A stretch of 64,000 nt of DNA, from positions 716,965 through 780,964 of the forward strand of contig NZ_FNHV01000002.1 in NCBI RefSeq assembly GCF_900103585.1, in the 5' to 3' direction. A model generated the notes under the pieces. The model saw only the letters and a program-made list of their open reading frames with translations. It had not been told where the DNA came from and did not search any database. Shown here piece after piece: positions 52,489-61,909 of the stretch. The first letter of the stretch is position 1. Every line of letters begins with the position of its first letter. The position numbers were made by a program, and so were the translations under genes. This DNA is from Streptomyces sp. cf386. GTDB lineage: Bacteria; Actinomycetota; Actinomycetes; Streptomycetales; Streptomycetaceae.

Positions 52489-53244
52489 TCACCGCGCCGT
52501 AGCCGTCACCCGCTCGCTCTCGATCCGCTTCGCCAACGCCTCCTCACCCAGCGACTCCACATTCCGGCACAGCACCACCGACCCGTCGGTCGCGAGCGCC
52601 GCGTACAGCCCGGCGTTGAGCCCCTCCCAGGTGTCGTACGGCAAGGCGGACAGAATCCGCGACCCCGGCCCCGTAAGCCCCAGCCCCGTAGCCTCCGCCC
52701 GGGCACGCTCGACGACCTCGGCCCCGCTGAACTCCCGCCCGGCGACGATCAGCGCAGGTTCCTCAGGATCGACCGGGGCGAACGGTGCGAACCGGTCCCC
52801 CTGGCTCGGCACCTCCACCGCATAGTCGGCGAACCCGGCCGGCGGCTGCGGGAAACGTCCCCCCAACGGCCGTAGCGCCAACGCGACCCGCTCACCCCGA
52901 CACGCCCGCGCGGCCTCCAGGGAATCCGGCCCGCTCACGACCACGTCGCCCGCCGCCGGATCCCCACCGACGTCCGCGATCGTGCCCACCGACGAACACG
53001 CCAGCAGCCACACCGCCGTCTGCCAGTGCGCCGGCAGCAGCAGCGTGACCCGGTCACCCGGCCCGGCCCCGAGGTCGCCCTGGAGCAGATTCGCCGTCTT
53101 CGCCACCCAATTGGCGAGGGTGGCCACGGACAATTCGACGCGCTCCCCGGTGGCGTCGTCGTAGAAGGTCACCAGGGGGCGTCCGGGATCCGCGGCGAGC
53201 GCGGAACGCAGCAGGTCGGCAGGGGTGCGATCGGTGGCGTTCAT
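52489..53244 (-). CDS. TIGR03089-type protein: truncated AMP-binding (adenylation) domain
   Basis: 251 residues, matching only the N-terminal half of acyl/aminoacyl-adenylating enzymes: RPLVTFYDDATGERVELSVA, ANWVAKTANLLQGDLGAGPG, VTLLLPAHWQTAVWLLACSS. The glycine-rich P-loop motif and the later catalytic motifs (YGxTE, TGD, C-terminal lysine) are absent, so it is unlikely to adenylate alone. The family recurs as a stand-alone protein in actinobacteria, here by memory. ATG 53244 has a weak ribosome site. Divergent from the amidase gene. Confidence 0.85.
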   Translation of the reverse strand: MNATDRTPADLLRSALAADPGRPLVTFYDDATGERVELSVATLANWVAKTANLLQGDLGAGPGDRVTLLLPAHWQTAVWLLACSSVGTIADVGGDPAAGDVVVSGPDSLEAARACRGERVALALRPLGGRFPQPPAGFADYAVEVPSQGDRFAPFAPVDPEEPALIVAGREFSGAEVVERARAEATGLGLTGPGSRILSALPYDTWEGLNAGLYAALATDGSVVLCRNVESLGEEALAKRIESERVTATAR

Positions 53245-53367
53245 CCGCGCAAGGGTACGCGGACCCACCCCCGCGCACGGCCGGTTGGCGGCACCCCGCC
53301 GCCACCGATTCGGGTGAACCGTTGACCGACGCCCCGTCAATCCCCAGATGGACAGGTTTGTACGCCT

Positions 53368-54879
53368 ATGTCCACCATCGGGAGTATGCGTGGATTCCTT
53401 GCTTCCTCGATCGGTGTCACGTGCGCGGCGGCTCTGGCCCTCCCGCTCACCCCACCCGCCGTCGCGGCGACCGCGAGACCGGCGCTCGGCGCGGAAGTGG
53501 CCACGAGCACGCGGGTGGTGGCCACAGTCGACGGGTCTGCGGTGCGTCGTACGGACGCCGAGCCGTCCGTCCCCGGCAGCACCCAGTCGCTGCCCCTCCG
53601 CCCCCTCACCCATGACCGCGTCGCCGACCCGCCCACCGAACAGGGCCTGCCCCGACGGGACGTACAGCGCTTCTCCCTCGTCGGCGTCATCTGGGACGAC
53701 CCGACCGTCGAACTGCACGGCCGCGTCCAGGTCCGCACCCGTGCGGTCGGCACCGGCATCTGGTCCGACTGGCAGGAGGTCGAGACGCACAACGCCGAGC
53801 ACGGCGCCGACCCCGACACCGCCGAAGGCACCTCGTCCCGGGTGCGCGGCTCCACGGCGCCGCTGTGGGTCGGGGAGTCGGACGGGGTGGAGGTGCGGGT
53901 CACTCCGGAGGAGGTCGGGGAGCGGTCCGAGCAGACGGCTCCGGGCGCCGGTGACCCGACCCCGACGGCCGGCACCGGCATCGTCCTCCCGCTTCCTCTC
54001 GGCCTCCGCCTCGAACTGGTCGACCCCGGCGATCCCGCCCCCGCGCCGGGCGACCCCGACGGCGCCACCCGCCCCGGTTCCCTGACGACCGAGACCGGCG
54101 AGACCGCCGAGGCGCTCGGCGCCGTCGCGGCCGACACCGCCGCCTCCGCCGTCAACACCGAACTCGCCCCGCTGAACGCCACCGAGATCCCCGAGCTCGG
54201 CAAGGCCGAGACCGAGAAGGAACTGTTGGCCCTGCGCGGCAGCGAGTTGACGCAGGAGCAGCGGGCGAAGCCGTACATCGGTCCGCGGCCGCGCATCGTC
54301 ACCCGGCGCGGCTGGGGTGCGAACGAGAGCTGGCGGGAGAAGAAGTTCGTCTACACGAAGAAGGTGAAGGCGGCCTTCGTGCACCACACCGCGACGGGTG
54401 CCAAGTACACGTGCAAGCAGGTTCCCTCGCTCATTCGCGGTATCTACCGCTACCACGTCAAGAGCATGGGCTGGCGCGACGTCGGCTACAACTTCCTCGT
54501 CGACAAGTGCGGAAACATCTACGAGGGGCGCGCCGGGGGAGTGGCGAAGTCGGTCCTGGGTGCCCACACGCGCGGTTTCAACAGCAACAGCATGGGGATC
54601 GCCGTTCTCGGCAGCTACGGCACCACCAAGCCGACCGCTGCCGCGGTGCGGGGCATCGCCCGGCTCACGGCCTGGAAGCTGGGCCTGTTCGGCGTCAATC
54701 CGCGCAGCAAGACGTACCTGAAGTCCGGCGGTGGCAATCTCTACACCAAGGGCAAGAACGTCAGCCTGAACACGATCTCCGGGCATCGGGACGGCTACTC
54801 CACGGAGTGCCCCGGACTCCAGCTCTACCGCAAACTCGGCACGGCCCGCACGGCGGCGGCCAAGTACCAGGGACGCTGA
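53368..54879 (+). CDS. Exported N-acetylmuramoyl-L-alanine amidase (PGRP / amidase_2)
   Basis: 503 residues. Signal peptide (about 8-33), a Ser/Pro/Asp-rich region with a beta-rich segment (about 100-210) of unknown type, then the peptidoglycan-recognition amidase domain (about 315-495). Zinc ligands fit His339/340 (VHHT), His473 (GHRD) and Cys481 (CPG), with YNFLVD, IYEGRAGG and GIAVLGSYG around the site. It cleaves the bond between muramic acid and L-Ala. ATG 53368 is chosen; ATG 53386 is possible. Confidence 0.93.
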   Translation: MSTIGSMRGFLASSIGVTCAAALALPLTPPAVAATARPALGAEVATSTRVVATVDGSAVRRTDAEPSVPGSTQSLPLRPLTHDRVADPPTEQGLPRRDVQRFSLVGVIWDDPTVELHGRVQVRTRAVGTGIWSDWQEVETHNAEHGADPDTAEGTSSRVRGSTAPLWVGESDGVEVRVTPEEVGERSEQTAPGAGDPTPTAGTGIVLPLPLGLRLELVDPGDPAPAPGDPDGATRPGSLTTETGETAEALGAVAADTAASAVNTELAPLNATEIPELGKAETEKELLALRGSELTQEQRAKPYIGPRPRIVTRRGWGANESWREKKFVYTKKVKAAFVHHTATGAKYTCKQVPSLIRGIYRYHVKSMGWRDVGYNFLVDKCGNIYEGRAGGVAKSVLGAHTRGFNSNSMGIAVLGSYGTTKPTAAAVRGIARLTAWKLGLFGVNPRSKTYLKSGGGNLYTKGKNVSLNTISGHRDGYSTECPGLQLYRKLGTARTAAAKYQGR

Positions 54880-55186
54880 AAAATGTAGGAATCCACGGAC
54901 ATGCCGGGCCCTGCGGACGGCATGCTGTGGGCGTACGGGGGCAATGGGGGGCCATGTGGGGGCGTACGGGGGTACGGGGTAAGAGGTATGGAGTACGGGA
55001 GTACGGGGGGTCGTGTTCACCGCCGTCGGAGGACGAGAGAGTGGACGGCCTCACGGCCTGATGACCTGCCGCACTGCCGTACTGCCGTACTGCCGCCCTG
55101 CCGTCGAGGGCACCGCACACCGGTCTGCATACACTGGCCGGCCGAAAGACAGTTCGGCCGGTCCCGGCAGGAAGCAGAGACGACAG
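54880..55186. repeat. Intergenic region with short simple repeats
   Basis: 54927-55012 is built from GTACGGGGG-like pieces (GCGTACGGGGG, GTACGGGGTAAG, GAGTACGGGAGTACGGGG). 55066-55100 has 9-bp tandem CTGCCGTAC units. CCGGCCGAA-AGACAG-TTCGGCCGG (55138-55161) is a perfect 9-bp stem 25 bp before the next GTG, probably in the mRNA leader, with a possible -10 CATACA at about 55128. Confidence 0.65.
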
Positions 55187-56269
55187 GTGACAGAAGCGAT
55201 CCTCCTGGTCGGCGGCAAGGGCACTCGGCTGCGTCCGCTCACCGTGCACACGCCGAAGCCCATGGTCCCGGCGGCAGGGGTGCCGTTCCTCACGCACCAG
55301 TTGGCGAGAGCGAGAGCGGCGGGCGTGGACCACATCGTCCTGGCGACGTCGTATCTGGCCGAGGTCTTCGAGCCGTACTTCGGCGACGGCTCGGCCCTCG
55401 GTCTCCACCTGGAGTACGTGACGGAGGAGGAGCCCCTCGGCACGGGCGGCGCCATCCGGAACGTGGCCTCCCGACTCCACTCCGCGCCCGACGACCCGGT
55501 CCTGATCTTCAACGGGGACATCCTGACGGGCCTGGACATCAGGGCCCTGGTCCACACGCACGAGACGACGGGCGCGGACGTCTCGCTCCACCTCACCAAG
55601 GTGACCGACCCGAGGGCGTACGGCCTGGTCCCCACGGACGACACGGGCCGGGTGACGGCGTTCCTGGAGAAGCCGCAGACCCCCGAGGAGATCGTCACCG
55701 ACCAGATCAACGCGGGGGCGTACGTCTTCCGCCGCTCGGTCATCGACACGATCCCGGCAGGCCGCCCGGTCTCGGTGGAACGCGAGACGTTCCCGAACCT
55801 CCTGTCCGCCGGAGCCCACCTCCAGGGCATGGTCGACTCGACGTACTGGCTGGACCTCGGCACACCCGCGGCCTTCGTCCGCGGCTCGGCGGACCTGGTC
55901 CTCGGCCGCGCCCCGTCCCCCGCGGTCCCCGGCCGCTGCGGCGACCGCCTGATCCTCCCCACGGCCACGGTGGCCCCCGACGCCAAGCTGACCGGCGGCA
56001 CGGTGGTCGGCGAGGGCGCCTTCGTGGCCGAGGGCGCCCGAGTCTTCGGCAGCACGATCCTCCCCGGCGCCGTCATCGAACCCGGCGCCGTCATCACCGA
56101 CTCCCTCATCGGCACCCGCGCCCGAGTCGGCGAACGCTCCGTCCTGACAGGCACGGTCATCGGAGACGGCGCGGTGATCGGCGCCGACAACGAACTGAGG
56201 GAGGGCGTACGGGTGTGGTGCGACGCACGGATACCGGCGGGGGCGGTGCGGTTCTCGCCGGATCTGTAG
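55187..56269 (+). CDS. NDP-sugar pyrophosphorylase (mannose-1-phosphate guanylyltransferase type)
   Basis: 360 residues. The nucleotidyltransferase domain begins ILLVGGKGTRLRPLTVHTPK PM, the pyrophosphorylase signature, with FNGDILTGLDI metal site, FLEKPQTPEE and NAGAYVFRRSV. The C-terminal third has left-handed beta-helix repeats (TGGTVVGEGAFVAEGARVFG). It makes an activated sugar, GDP-mannose in the closest known group, or another NDP-hexose. AGGAAG lies 12 bases before GTG 55187. It would supply the adjacent glycosyltransferase system. Confidence 0.9.
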   Translation: MTEAILLVGGKGTRLRPLTVHTPKPMVPAAGVPFLTHQLARARAAGVDHIVLATSYLAEVFEPYFGDGSALGLHLEYVTEEEPLGTGGAIRNVASRLHSAPDDPVLIFNGDILTGLDIRALVHTHETTGADVSLHLTKVTDPRAYGLVPTDDTGRVTAFLEKPQTPEEIVTDQINAGAYVFRRSVIDTIPAGRPVSVERETFPNLLSAGAHLQGMVDSTYWLDLGTPAAFVRGSADLVLGRAPSPAVPGRCGDRLILPTATVAPDAKLTGGTVVGEGAFVAEGARVFGSTILPGAVIEPGAVITDSLIGTRARVGERSVLTGTVIGDGAVIGADNELREGVRVWCDARIPAGAVRFSPDL

Positions 56270-56354
56270 GTCCGGCTCTGGTGGGTGCGGGTGCGGGTGC
56301 GCTGCGGGATGCCTGAGGCGGCCCGTGGGGGTACGCCGCCCACCTAACCCCCAT

Positions 56355-56527
56355 TCGGCGCGTCCGGTGTTCGGGGACGAGTTCTCACCGTCCCTAGCCC
56401 CCACCCACCCGCAGGGGGCTTGTTCGTGGGGTGAGGGTGCCGTTTCGGGGTCGGCCTGTGCTTTTCAGCCTGTCCGGCGTTCGGGGACGAGCTCCCACCG
56501 TCCCTAACCCCCACCCACCCGCAGGGG
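56355..56527 (+). repeat. Two partial copies of the dispersed repeat end
   Basis: 56355-56418 and 56464-56527 each read GTCCGG(C/T)GTTCGGGGACGAG, CACCGTCCCTA, then CCCCCACCCACCCGCAGGGG. The second half also occurs at about 52241-52271. The pair are direct repeats about 109 bp apart. Confidence 0.8.
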
Positions 56528-56575
56528 ACGTCTGAGCGGACGGGCGCCACCTCCTCGACGCCGGCCCGGGCATTC

Positions 56576-56710
56576 CAGCCCGTCCGGCGTTTGAGGACGA
56601 GGCCCCTTAAGGGCCGAATCGGGGGTCTGGGGGCGGAGCCCCCAGAAGGCCCCGGGTCGAAGGGGCAGAGCCCCTGGAGGATGGGACGGGTAGGGGCGGC
56701 GGGGGCGAAA
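56576..56710 (+). repeat. Dispersed ~135-bp repeat, copy 3
   Basis: CAGCCCGTCCGGCGTTTGAG ... GGGGGTCTGGGGGCGGAGCC ... GGATGGGACGGGTAGGGGCG, the same element as at 26492-26626 and 52283-52418. It ends 40 bp before the convergent glycosylase gene. Confidence 0.88.
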
Positions 56711-56750
56711 ACCATCGGCGGCAACCACAACACAGCCCCCCAACCCCCCG

Positions 56751-57758
56751 TCACAACCGCCCAATATCCCCCCGCGGCATCCGCGGAGCCCGCCGCCCCG
56801 GCACCCGCCCGCTCAACAGAATCAACCGAGCCGCCCGATGCCGCTGCCCCGCATACGGCTCCAGCAACTCCAGCATCACGGAGTCATCCGCGTCCCGATC
56901 CCCCGCAAGCGCCCACCCCACGATCCCCGGCAGATGCAGATCCCCCACGGTCACCGCATCCGCCGCCCCATGACTGCGCTGCACAACCTCCGCCGACGTC
57001 CACGGCCCAATCCCCGGCAGGACCTCCAACCGCCCCTGCGCCTCCGTCGGAGACATCCGCACGGCCTCCTCCAGCCGCGCAGCAACCCGTACGGCCCGCA
57101 GAATCGTGGACGCCCGCTTGTTGTCGACCCCGGCCCGATGCCACTCCCAGGACGGAATCGACCTCCAGGTCCCCGCATCCGGCATCACACACATCTGCCC
57201 GGGCACGGGCCCAGGCGCCGGCTCCCCGAACTTCCGAACCAGCAACCGCCACGCCCGGTACGCCTCATCGGTCGTGACCTTCTGCTCCAGAACCGACGGA
57301 ATCAACGACTCCATCACCAGCCCGGTCCGCGTCAGCCGCAACCCCGGCCGTCGATGCCGAGCAACCGCCACCACCCGATGCCGCGGCACGAAGGCGGACG
57401 GATCATCGGCGGCCCCGAGCAACTCCGGCAACTGCTCCAACAGCCACTCGGCCCCCGGCCCCCACGCTTCCCCCCGCACCTCGGCACCCCGCACGCCGAC
57501 CCGCAACGTCCCGGGCCCGACCGGCGTACGACAGGCCCGCCACACGGACCCGTCCGGCATCGCCCGAAACGTCGGATCCCCCGGCCCACGCCGCAGCGGC
57601 CCCAGCACCAGCCCGAGATCGAGCGGCCCGTCGGGCACCACCGTCCGCACCTTCCCCGGCGCGACAGCCTGCCGAGGCACACCCGCAGACGCAGGCACAG
57701 CGACATGCCCACCGCGCACAGTCGTACGTGTGGGCCGCGGAGCAAAACGTCCTGCCAC
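56751..57758 (-). CDS. DNA-3-methyladenine glycosylase II-like (HhH-GPD) protein
   Basis: About 335 residues. The C-terminal half is an HhH-GPD glycosylase: helix-hairpin-helix LEVLPGIGPWTSAEVVQ with the catalytic aspartate in VGDLHLPGI. The N-terminal 140 residues (including VRGGHVAVPASAGV and PLDLGLVLGPL) fit the AlkA-like beta domain. It excises alkylated bases. GTG 57758 is chosen; the frame is open to TTG 57791 and neither has a clear ribosome site. It is followed by a repeat array and lacks an ada gene. Confidence 0.85.
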   Translation of the reverse strand: MAGRFAPRPTRTTVRGGHVAVPASAGVPRQAVAPGKVRTVVPDGPLDLGLVLGPLRRGPGDPTFRAMPDGSVWRACRTPVGPGTLRVGVRGAEVRGEAWGPGAEWLLEQLPELLGAADDPSAFVPRHRVVAVARHRRPGLRLTRTGLVMESLIPSVLEQKVTTDEAYRAWRLLVRKFGEPAPGPVPGQMCVMPDAGTWRSIPSWEWHRAGVDNKRASTILRAVRVAARLEEAVRMSPTEAQGRLEVLPGIGPWTSAEVVQRSHGAADAVTVGDLHLPGIVGWALAGDRDADDSVMLELLEPYAGQRHRAARLILLSGRVPGRRAPRMPRGDIGRL

Positions 57759-57780
57759 GAAGAATCCCGGGATGCGACTA

Positions 57781-57825
57781 GATGGAGACAAGAGCTACGA
57801 CTGGATAGAGACGAGAGCTACGAGC
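57781..57825. repeat. 23-bp direct repeat upstream of the glycosylase
   Basis: GATGGAGACAAGAGCTACGA at 57781 recurs as GATAGAGACGAGAGCTACGA at 57804, period 23 bp. It lies at the glycosylase gene start and may be an operator pair or a recent duplication. Confidence 0.7.
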
Positions 57826-57918
57826 CTAGGCGCTCCCACGGCGCGCGATGGGCATACCGAGCCCCCGCCTTCCCGAACCGCAGACCCCCGCCCCGCCCCC
57901 GCCCCACCCAGCGGAGCG

Positions 57919-59229
57919 TCACCGCACCTCGATAAACGCCCCCGCATCCCGCTCCCCCCGAGCCCGCGGCTCCTCCGCCGGATGCCCGACCGCCACGGCC
58001 CCCATCGGATCCCACTCCTCCGGCAGACCCAGCACCCCCCGCACCACATCCCGGCAGAACATCGTCGACGAAACCCACGCCGAACCCAGCCGCTCCCCGG
58101 CCAGCGCGACCAGGAAGTTCTGCACCCCCGCACCGGTAGCGACGACGAACATCTCCCGCTCGGCCCCGTCCCGCCGCGCGTCGCCGTACGTGTGCGAACC
58201 GTCCATCACCAGACACGGCACGACGAGATACGGCGCGTTCCGCAGCACATCCCCCCGCCGCACCCGCTTGGCGATGGACTCCTCGCTCTTGCCGTCCCGC
58301 CGCAGATCGGCGACCCACGCGTCGCGCATCGCGTCGAGCAGCCGCGTCCGCGACTCCTCCGACTCCAGCAGCACGAATCGCCACGGTGTCGTGTGGTGCG
58401 GCGCCGGCGCCGTGACCGCCGCCTCGACCGCCCGTCGCACGGCCCCGGGGTCGACGGGTTCGTCCGTGAAGGCCCGCACCGTACGCCGCTGGGTCACCGC
58501 CTCCCGTACCGCCTCCGACGTCCCCAGCCGGAACATGTCGTCACGCGCCCCGCGCACCAAGGCCCGCGCCCCCTCCCCGTGCTCCTCGGTCACCGTGTGC
58601 GCCAGCCCGCGCACGACGGCGACGGGCAGGCCGGCGGCCTTGCCCTTCACCAGGTCACCGGCGGCGGCGAGTTCGTCCGCGGTCGCCACGACGGTAGCGC
58701 TGAGCGGATTGCCGTACGAGTCCGTGCCCCCGCGCAGATCATCGAGTACGTGGATGCCGGCGGCGCCGATCGCGACGTCGGTGAGCCCGGCGCGCCAGGG
58801 GCGCCCGAAGGTGTCGGTGACGACGACGCCGACGTCGACGCCCAGGGCGTCCCGCAGGCCGTCCCGGATCGCCCGCGCGGACGCGTCCGGGTCCTCGGGC
58901 AGCAACAGCACGGTCCCGGCAGGGGTGTTGGAGGCATCGACCCCGGCGGCGGCCATCACGAGCCCCTGCCGGTTCTCGACGATGCGCAGCGCCCCACGCC
59001 GCGCCACGACCCGTACGGTCTCCGCGTCGATCGCGGACTCCCGGTCGGCCGCCTCGACGATCCGCCCCTCCGCCTTGGACACGATCTTCGAAGTGACGAG
59101 CAGCACGTCCCCGTCGACCAGCCCGGGTTCGGCGGTGGCGATCAGTTTCGCGAGGTCGTCGCCCTGCTGGACCTCGGGGATTCCGGAGACGGCCCAGACG
59201 CGGTACCCGTCGGCAGACACCTCGCTCAA
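57919..59229 (-). CDS. fbiB: Bifunctional F420:gamma-glutamyl ligase / nitroreductase-fold protein
   Basis: 436 residues. The CofE domain (about 1-245: [49 protein letters not shown]) adds glutamates to F420-0. The C-terminal domain (about 250-436, [32 protein letters not shown]) is a nitroreductase/FMN fold as in mycobacterial FbiB, which reduces dehydro-F420-0. TTG 59229 overlaps the fbiA stop (TTGA) with GGAGG 10 bases upstream; GTG 59220 is an alternative. Confidence 0.94.
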   Translation of the reverse strand: MSEVSADGYRVWAVSGIPEVQQGDDLAKLIATAEPGLVDGDVLLVTSKIVSKAEGRIVEAADRESAIDAETVRVVARRGALRIVENRQGLVMAAAGVDASNTPAGTVLLLPEDPDASARAIRDGLRDALGVDVGVVVTDTFGRPWRAGLTDVAIGAAGIHVLDDLRGGTDSYGNPLSATVVATADELAAAGDLVKGKAAGLPVAVVRGLAHTVTEEHGEGARALVRGARDDMFRLGTSEAVREAVTQRRTVRAFTDEPVDPGAVRRAVEAAVTAPAPHHTTPWRFVLLESEESRTRLLDAMRDAWVADLRRDGKSEESIAKRVRRGDVLRNAPYLVVPCLVMDGSHTYGDARRDGAEREMFVVATGAGVQNFLVALAGERLGSAWVSSTMFCRDVVRGVLGLPEEWDPMGAVAVGHPAEEPRARGERDAGAFIEVR

Positions 59230-60185
59230 GCGCCTCGCACCTCCTCCGCCAGCGTCAGTGCCTCGCGGGCCATCTGCGCGGTGGCGTCGAGGCCGGTCAT
59301 CATCAGCGGAACGGCCCGGCAGCGGATCCCGGCCGTCTCGACCCGCTCCACGGAGCCCGCGTCCACGGTGTCGACAAGCCAGCCGTCGAGGAGCCCCGAG
59401 CCGTAGTGCTCGGCGACCGCAGTGGCCGTCGACTCCACTCCCACGGCCGCGAGCACCTTGTCGGCCATCCCGCGCACGGGCGCGTCCCCGACGATGGGGG
59501 ACAGGCCCACCACCGGCACCCCGGCGTCGGCGATCGCCTCACGGATGCCGGGCACGGCGAGGATCGTGCCGACCGAGACGATCGGGTTGGACGGCGGGAA
59601 GAGGATGACGTCCGCCTCGGCGATGGCCTCCAGGACGCCCGGCGCCGGCTTGGCCTGCTCGGCCCCGACCGGCACGATCGCCTCGGCCGGCACCTGGGCC
59701 CGCAGCCGTACCCAGTACTCCTGGAAGTGGACGGCCCTGCGTTCGCCGTCCACCTCGACCGCGACGTGCGTCTCGACGCGGTCGTCGGTCATGGGGATCA
59801 GACGGACGCCCGGCTTCCAGCGGTCGCACAGCGCCTCCGTCACCGCGCTCAGCGGGTATCCGGCGCCGATCATCTGCGTCCGCACGATGTGCGTGGCGAA
59901 GTCCCGGTCGCCGAGCCCGAACCACTCCGGGCCGACGCCGTACGCCGCGAGCTCCTCCTTGAGATGGAAGGTCTCGTCCGCCCTGCCCCAGCCCTGCTCC
60001 TCGTTGATGCCGCCGCCCAGCGTGTACATCACCGTGTCGAGGTCCGGGCAGACCTTCAGGCCGAAGAGGTGGATGTCGTCCCCGGTGTTGCCGATGACCG
60101 TGATGTCCGCGTCCGGCGCGGCCCGCTTCAGACCGCGCAGGAACCGGGCACCACCGATGCCGCCTGCCAGAACCACAATGCGCAT
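59226..60185 (-). CDS. fbiA: 2-phospho-L-lactate (phosphoenolpyruvate) transferase
   Basis: 319 residues, CofD/FbiA, joining the phospho-lactyl or enolpyruvyl group to Fo in F420 synthesis. The starting [20 protein letters not shown] motif, [20 protein letters not shown] and [15 protein letters not shown] are diagnostic. ATG 60185 is chosen. It is coupled to fbiB. The first biosynthesis gene (fbiC) is not in the window. F420 serves redox enzymes. Confidence 0.95.
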   Translation of the reverse strand: MRIVVLAGGIGGARFLRGLKRAAPDADITVIGNTGDDIHLFGLKVCPDLDTVMYTLGGGINEEQGWGRADETFHLKEELAAYGVGPEWFGLGDRDFATHIVRTQMIGAGYPLSAVTEALCDRWKPGVRLIPMTDDRVETHVAVEVDGERRAVHFQEYWVRLRAQVPAEAIVPVGAEQAKPAPGVLEAIAEADVILFPPSNPIVSVGTILAVPGIREAIADAGVPVVGLSPIVGDAPVRGMADKVLAAVGVESTATAVAEHYGSGLLDGWLVDTVDAGSVERVETAGIRCRAVPLMMTGLDATAQMAREALTLAEEVRGA

Positions 60186-60219
60186 GGGAGCCAGTCTTGC
60201 AGGCGGGTACGACAACGCG

Positions 60220-60294
60220 TCAGGCAGTCATCGGACGGGCGACGCTCAGGCAGTCATCGGACGGGGCGACGCGTCAGGCCGTCACCGGACGCGG
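60220..60294. repeat. Triplicated 3' end of the cysteine dioxygenase gene
   Basis: Three units start at 60220, 60246 and 60274, periods 26 and 28 bp: TCAGGCAGTCATCGGACGGG, the same again, and TCAGGCCGTCACCGGACGC. The third is the coding 3' end, each TCA being TGA on the minus strand. The outer two differ from it by the same changes (A for C), so they share a more recent duplication. Confidence 0.85.
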
Positions 60295-60780
60295 CTCGAC
60301 ACGGGCCTCGCAGGCCGGGGTCGTGTGCATCGGCATCTCGGTCAGGCCCGGGTAGTACACGTGCAGGCTTGTCGCCGGCTCCAGCGCGTCGTTCACGACC
60401 TCGTGGGTGTACCCCGGCGCGAACACCCGCTGCCCGCCCGCCTCCAACACGCGCGTGCCGCGCTCCGTGCGCTCGGTCAGCGTGCCGTCCAGGACCGTCA
60501 GGACGCCGGAGGACCGGCCGTGGTCGTGCAGCCCGCTGCCCTGTCCGGGAACCCAGGACAGCAGCCAGACCTCGTAGCCGGGGCCCGTGCGCAGCCGGTG
60601 GTACCAGCGCGTGGTCGCGTCGTACTGGACGAGGTGCTCCCACTGGGACCGGTCGGCGGCGATGGAGCGGGCCAGGCCGACGAAGTCGGCCACGGTGGCC
60701 GGGTGCTCGCGCGGTGCCTGGAGGAGGTGCGGGACTTCGAGGATGTCGCCGGCGATCTGGAGGTCGCTGTCGCTGTTCAT
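60274..60780 (-). CDS. Cysteine dioxygenase-type cupin protein
   Basis: 168 residues. Cupin motif 1 is LHDHGRSSGVLTVLDGTL with two iron-binding histidines and motif 2 has YTHEVVN. This fits cysteine dioxygenase type I, which oxidises cysteine to cysteine sulfinate with ferrous iron. The first 60 residues are helical (VPHLLQAPREHPATVADFVG). ATG 60780; GAGGAA is 16 bases away, so the ribosome site is weak. Substrate is by family only. Confidence 0.88.
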   Translation of the reverse strand: MNSDSDLQIAGDILEVPHLLQAPREHPATVADFVGLARSIAADRSQWEHLVQYDATTRWYHRLRTGPGYEVWLLSWVPGQGSGLHDHGRSSGVLTVLDGTLTERTERGTRVLEAGGQRVFAPGYTHEVVNDALEPATSLHVYYPGLTEMPMHTTPACEARVEPRPVTA

Positions 60781-61116
60781 GGGGGTGTCGTGGTTCCTCA
60801 GTGAAAGAAAGGTCAGAGGGAACGAGAGCCGAGTCGCGGGTGACCGGGCCTACAGCCGGAGCAGGTGTGGCTCAACAGCTGGGACAGCAACAGCTACAGC
60901 GCGCGCGGGCAGCACCGTGGGACCCGGCGGTGCGGGTCGAGGTGAGTACCGAGTGCGCGAGCATGCCCACAAGGACATCGGTTCATGCCTTCACTGTCAA
61001 CTCGACGCCCGCGAATGTGGCACATGTTTCACCTCATCCGGTTCATCTTGGTGGTGAAAGGTTTGTTCTTGGAGCAGCCGGGACACATGGCGCACAACCG
61101 GGCGCACTGGCGTCGT

Positions 61117-61143
61117 TGTGATCCTGTGATCCGACTGTGATCC
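61117..61143 (+). promoter_or_regulatory. Three TGTGATCC direct repeats upstream of whiB
   Basis: TGTGATCC occurs at 61117-61124, 61125-61132 and 61136-61143 (steps 8 and 11 bp), about 186 bp before the whiB -35. A three-fold identical octamer in a 650-bp regulatory region is unlikely by chance and may be a transcription-factor site. Confidence 0.6.
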
Positions 61144-61328
61144 GGTTCGCTTCTACGCACGCGTGCAACGAGATCGAACTTCTGGGCGTCCTTTTCCGTA
61201 CAGGCTCTGCGGAGGGCCAGGGGCCCTCCTGGGTCCCGTCCGCTCGTCAAGGTTTAGGCCGATTTGAACACTTTCCGCTAGGCCTTGGTTCCGCAGAGTG
61301 AATAAGGGGCTCAATAGCAGATCTCGGC

Positions 61329-61358
61329 TTGACTCGCCCGGAGCAGCACACTTGTAAT
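61329..61358 (+). promoter_or_regulatory. Probable whiB promoter (-35 TTGACT, -10 TGTAAT)
   Basis: TTGACT (61329-61334) and TGTAAT (61353-61358) are separated by 18 bp, close to the housekeeping consensus. Transcription would start near 61365, about 67 bp before ATG 61432. Confidence 0.7.
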
Positions 61359-61431
61359 TTCACTCGTGTCGTTCAGCCGAAATCGGTAACGGCAACATCA
61401 CGGGGACGCGAAAGACAGACGAGGGGCGCAC

Positions 61432-61695
61432 ATGACCGAGCTGGTGCAGCAACTGCTGGTCGACGACGCGGACGAGGAACTCGGCTGGCAGGAGCGCGCG
61501 CTGTGCGCCCAGACCGACCCCGAGTCCTTCTTCCCCGAGAAGGGCGGCTCCACCCGCGAGGCCAAGAAGGTCTGCCTGGCCTGTGAGGTCCGCTCCGAGT
61601 GCCTCGAGTACGCCCTCGCCAACGACGAGCGCTTCGGGATCTGGGGCGGCCTGTCCGAGCGTGAACGCCGCCGACTGAAGAAGGCCGCTGTCTGA
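61432..61695 (+). CDS. whiB: WhiB iron-sulfur developmental regulator
   Basis: 87 residues. Cys25, Cys48, Cys51 and Cys57 (C..CxxCxxxxxC) hold a 4Fe-4S cluster, followed by the FGIWGG turn (68-73) and the basic ERERRRLKKAAV DNA-contact end. Wbl proteins bind sigma region 4. The sequence fits WhiB itself, which acts with WhiA at sporulation septation, as I recall its sequence and place. GAGGGG precedes ATG 61432. A 650-bp region upstream gives room for complex control. Confidence 0.95.
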   Translation: MTELVQQLLVDDADEELGWQERALCAQTDPESFFPEKGGSTREAKKVCLACEVRSECLEYALANDERFGIWGGLSERERRRLKKAAV

Positions 61696-61909
61696 AGCAG
61701 GTCACTGTCCGAAGAAGGCGGTGTCCGACGAAACGGCTCCACAACCGCACGTACATACGTCACGTACGGCCCGTCGCAGGTGGGTTATCCACAGGCGGCG
61801 GGCCACTCTCATGCCCAGCCGATAGTGTGGTCGCTCGTCCGAGACGCACCGCTGTCCCCTCGGGGCACAAGCGTCCACCGCAGTCCATCGAACCGGGGCC
61901 CGTACCTCG

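Noticed and set aside
52489..55020. One 840-residue minus-strand frame continuing from the adenylation-like protein through the region opposite the amidase gene
   Set aside because: Only the first-described 251 codons look like protein; upstream sequence is the Arg/Gly/Ala-rich mirror of the amidase codons, and ATG 53244 begins the family N-terminus.
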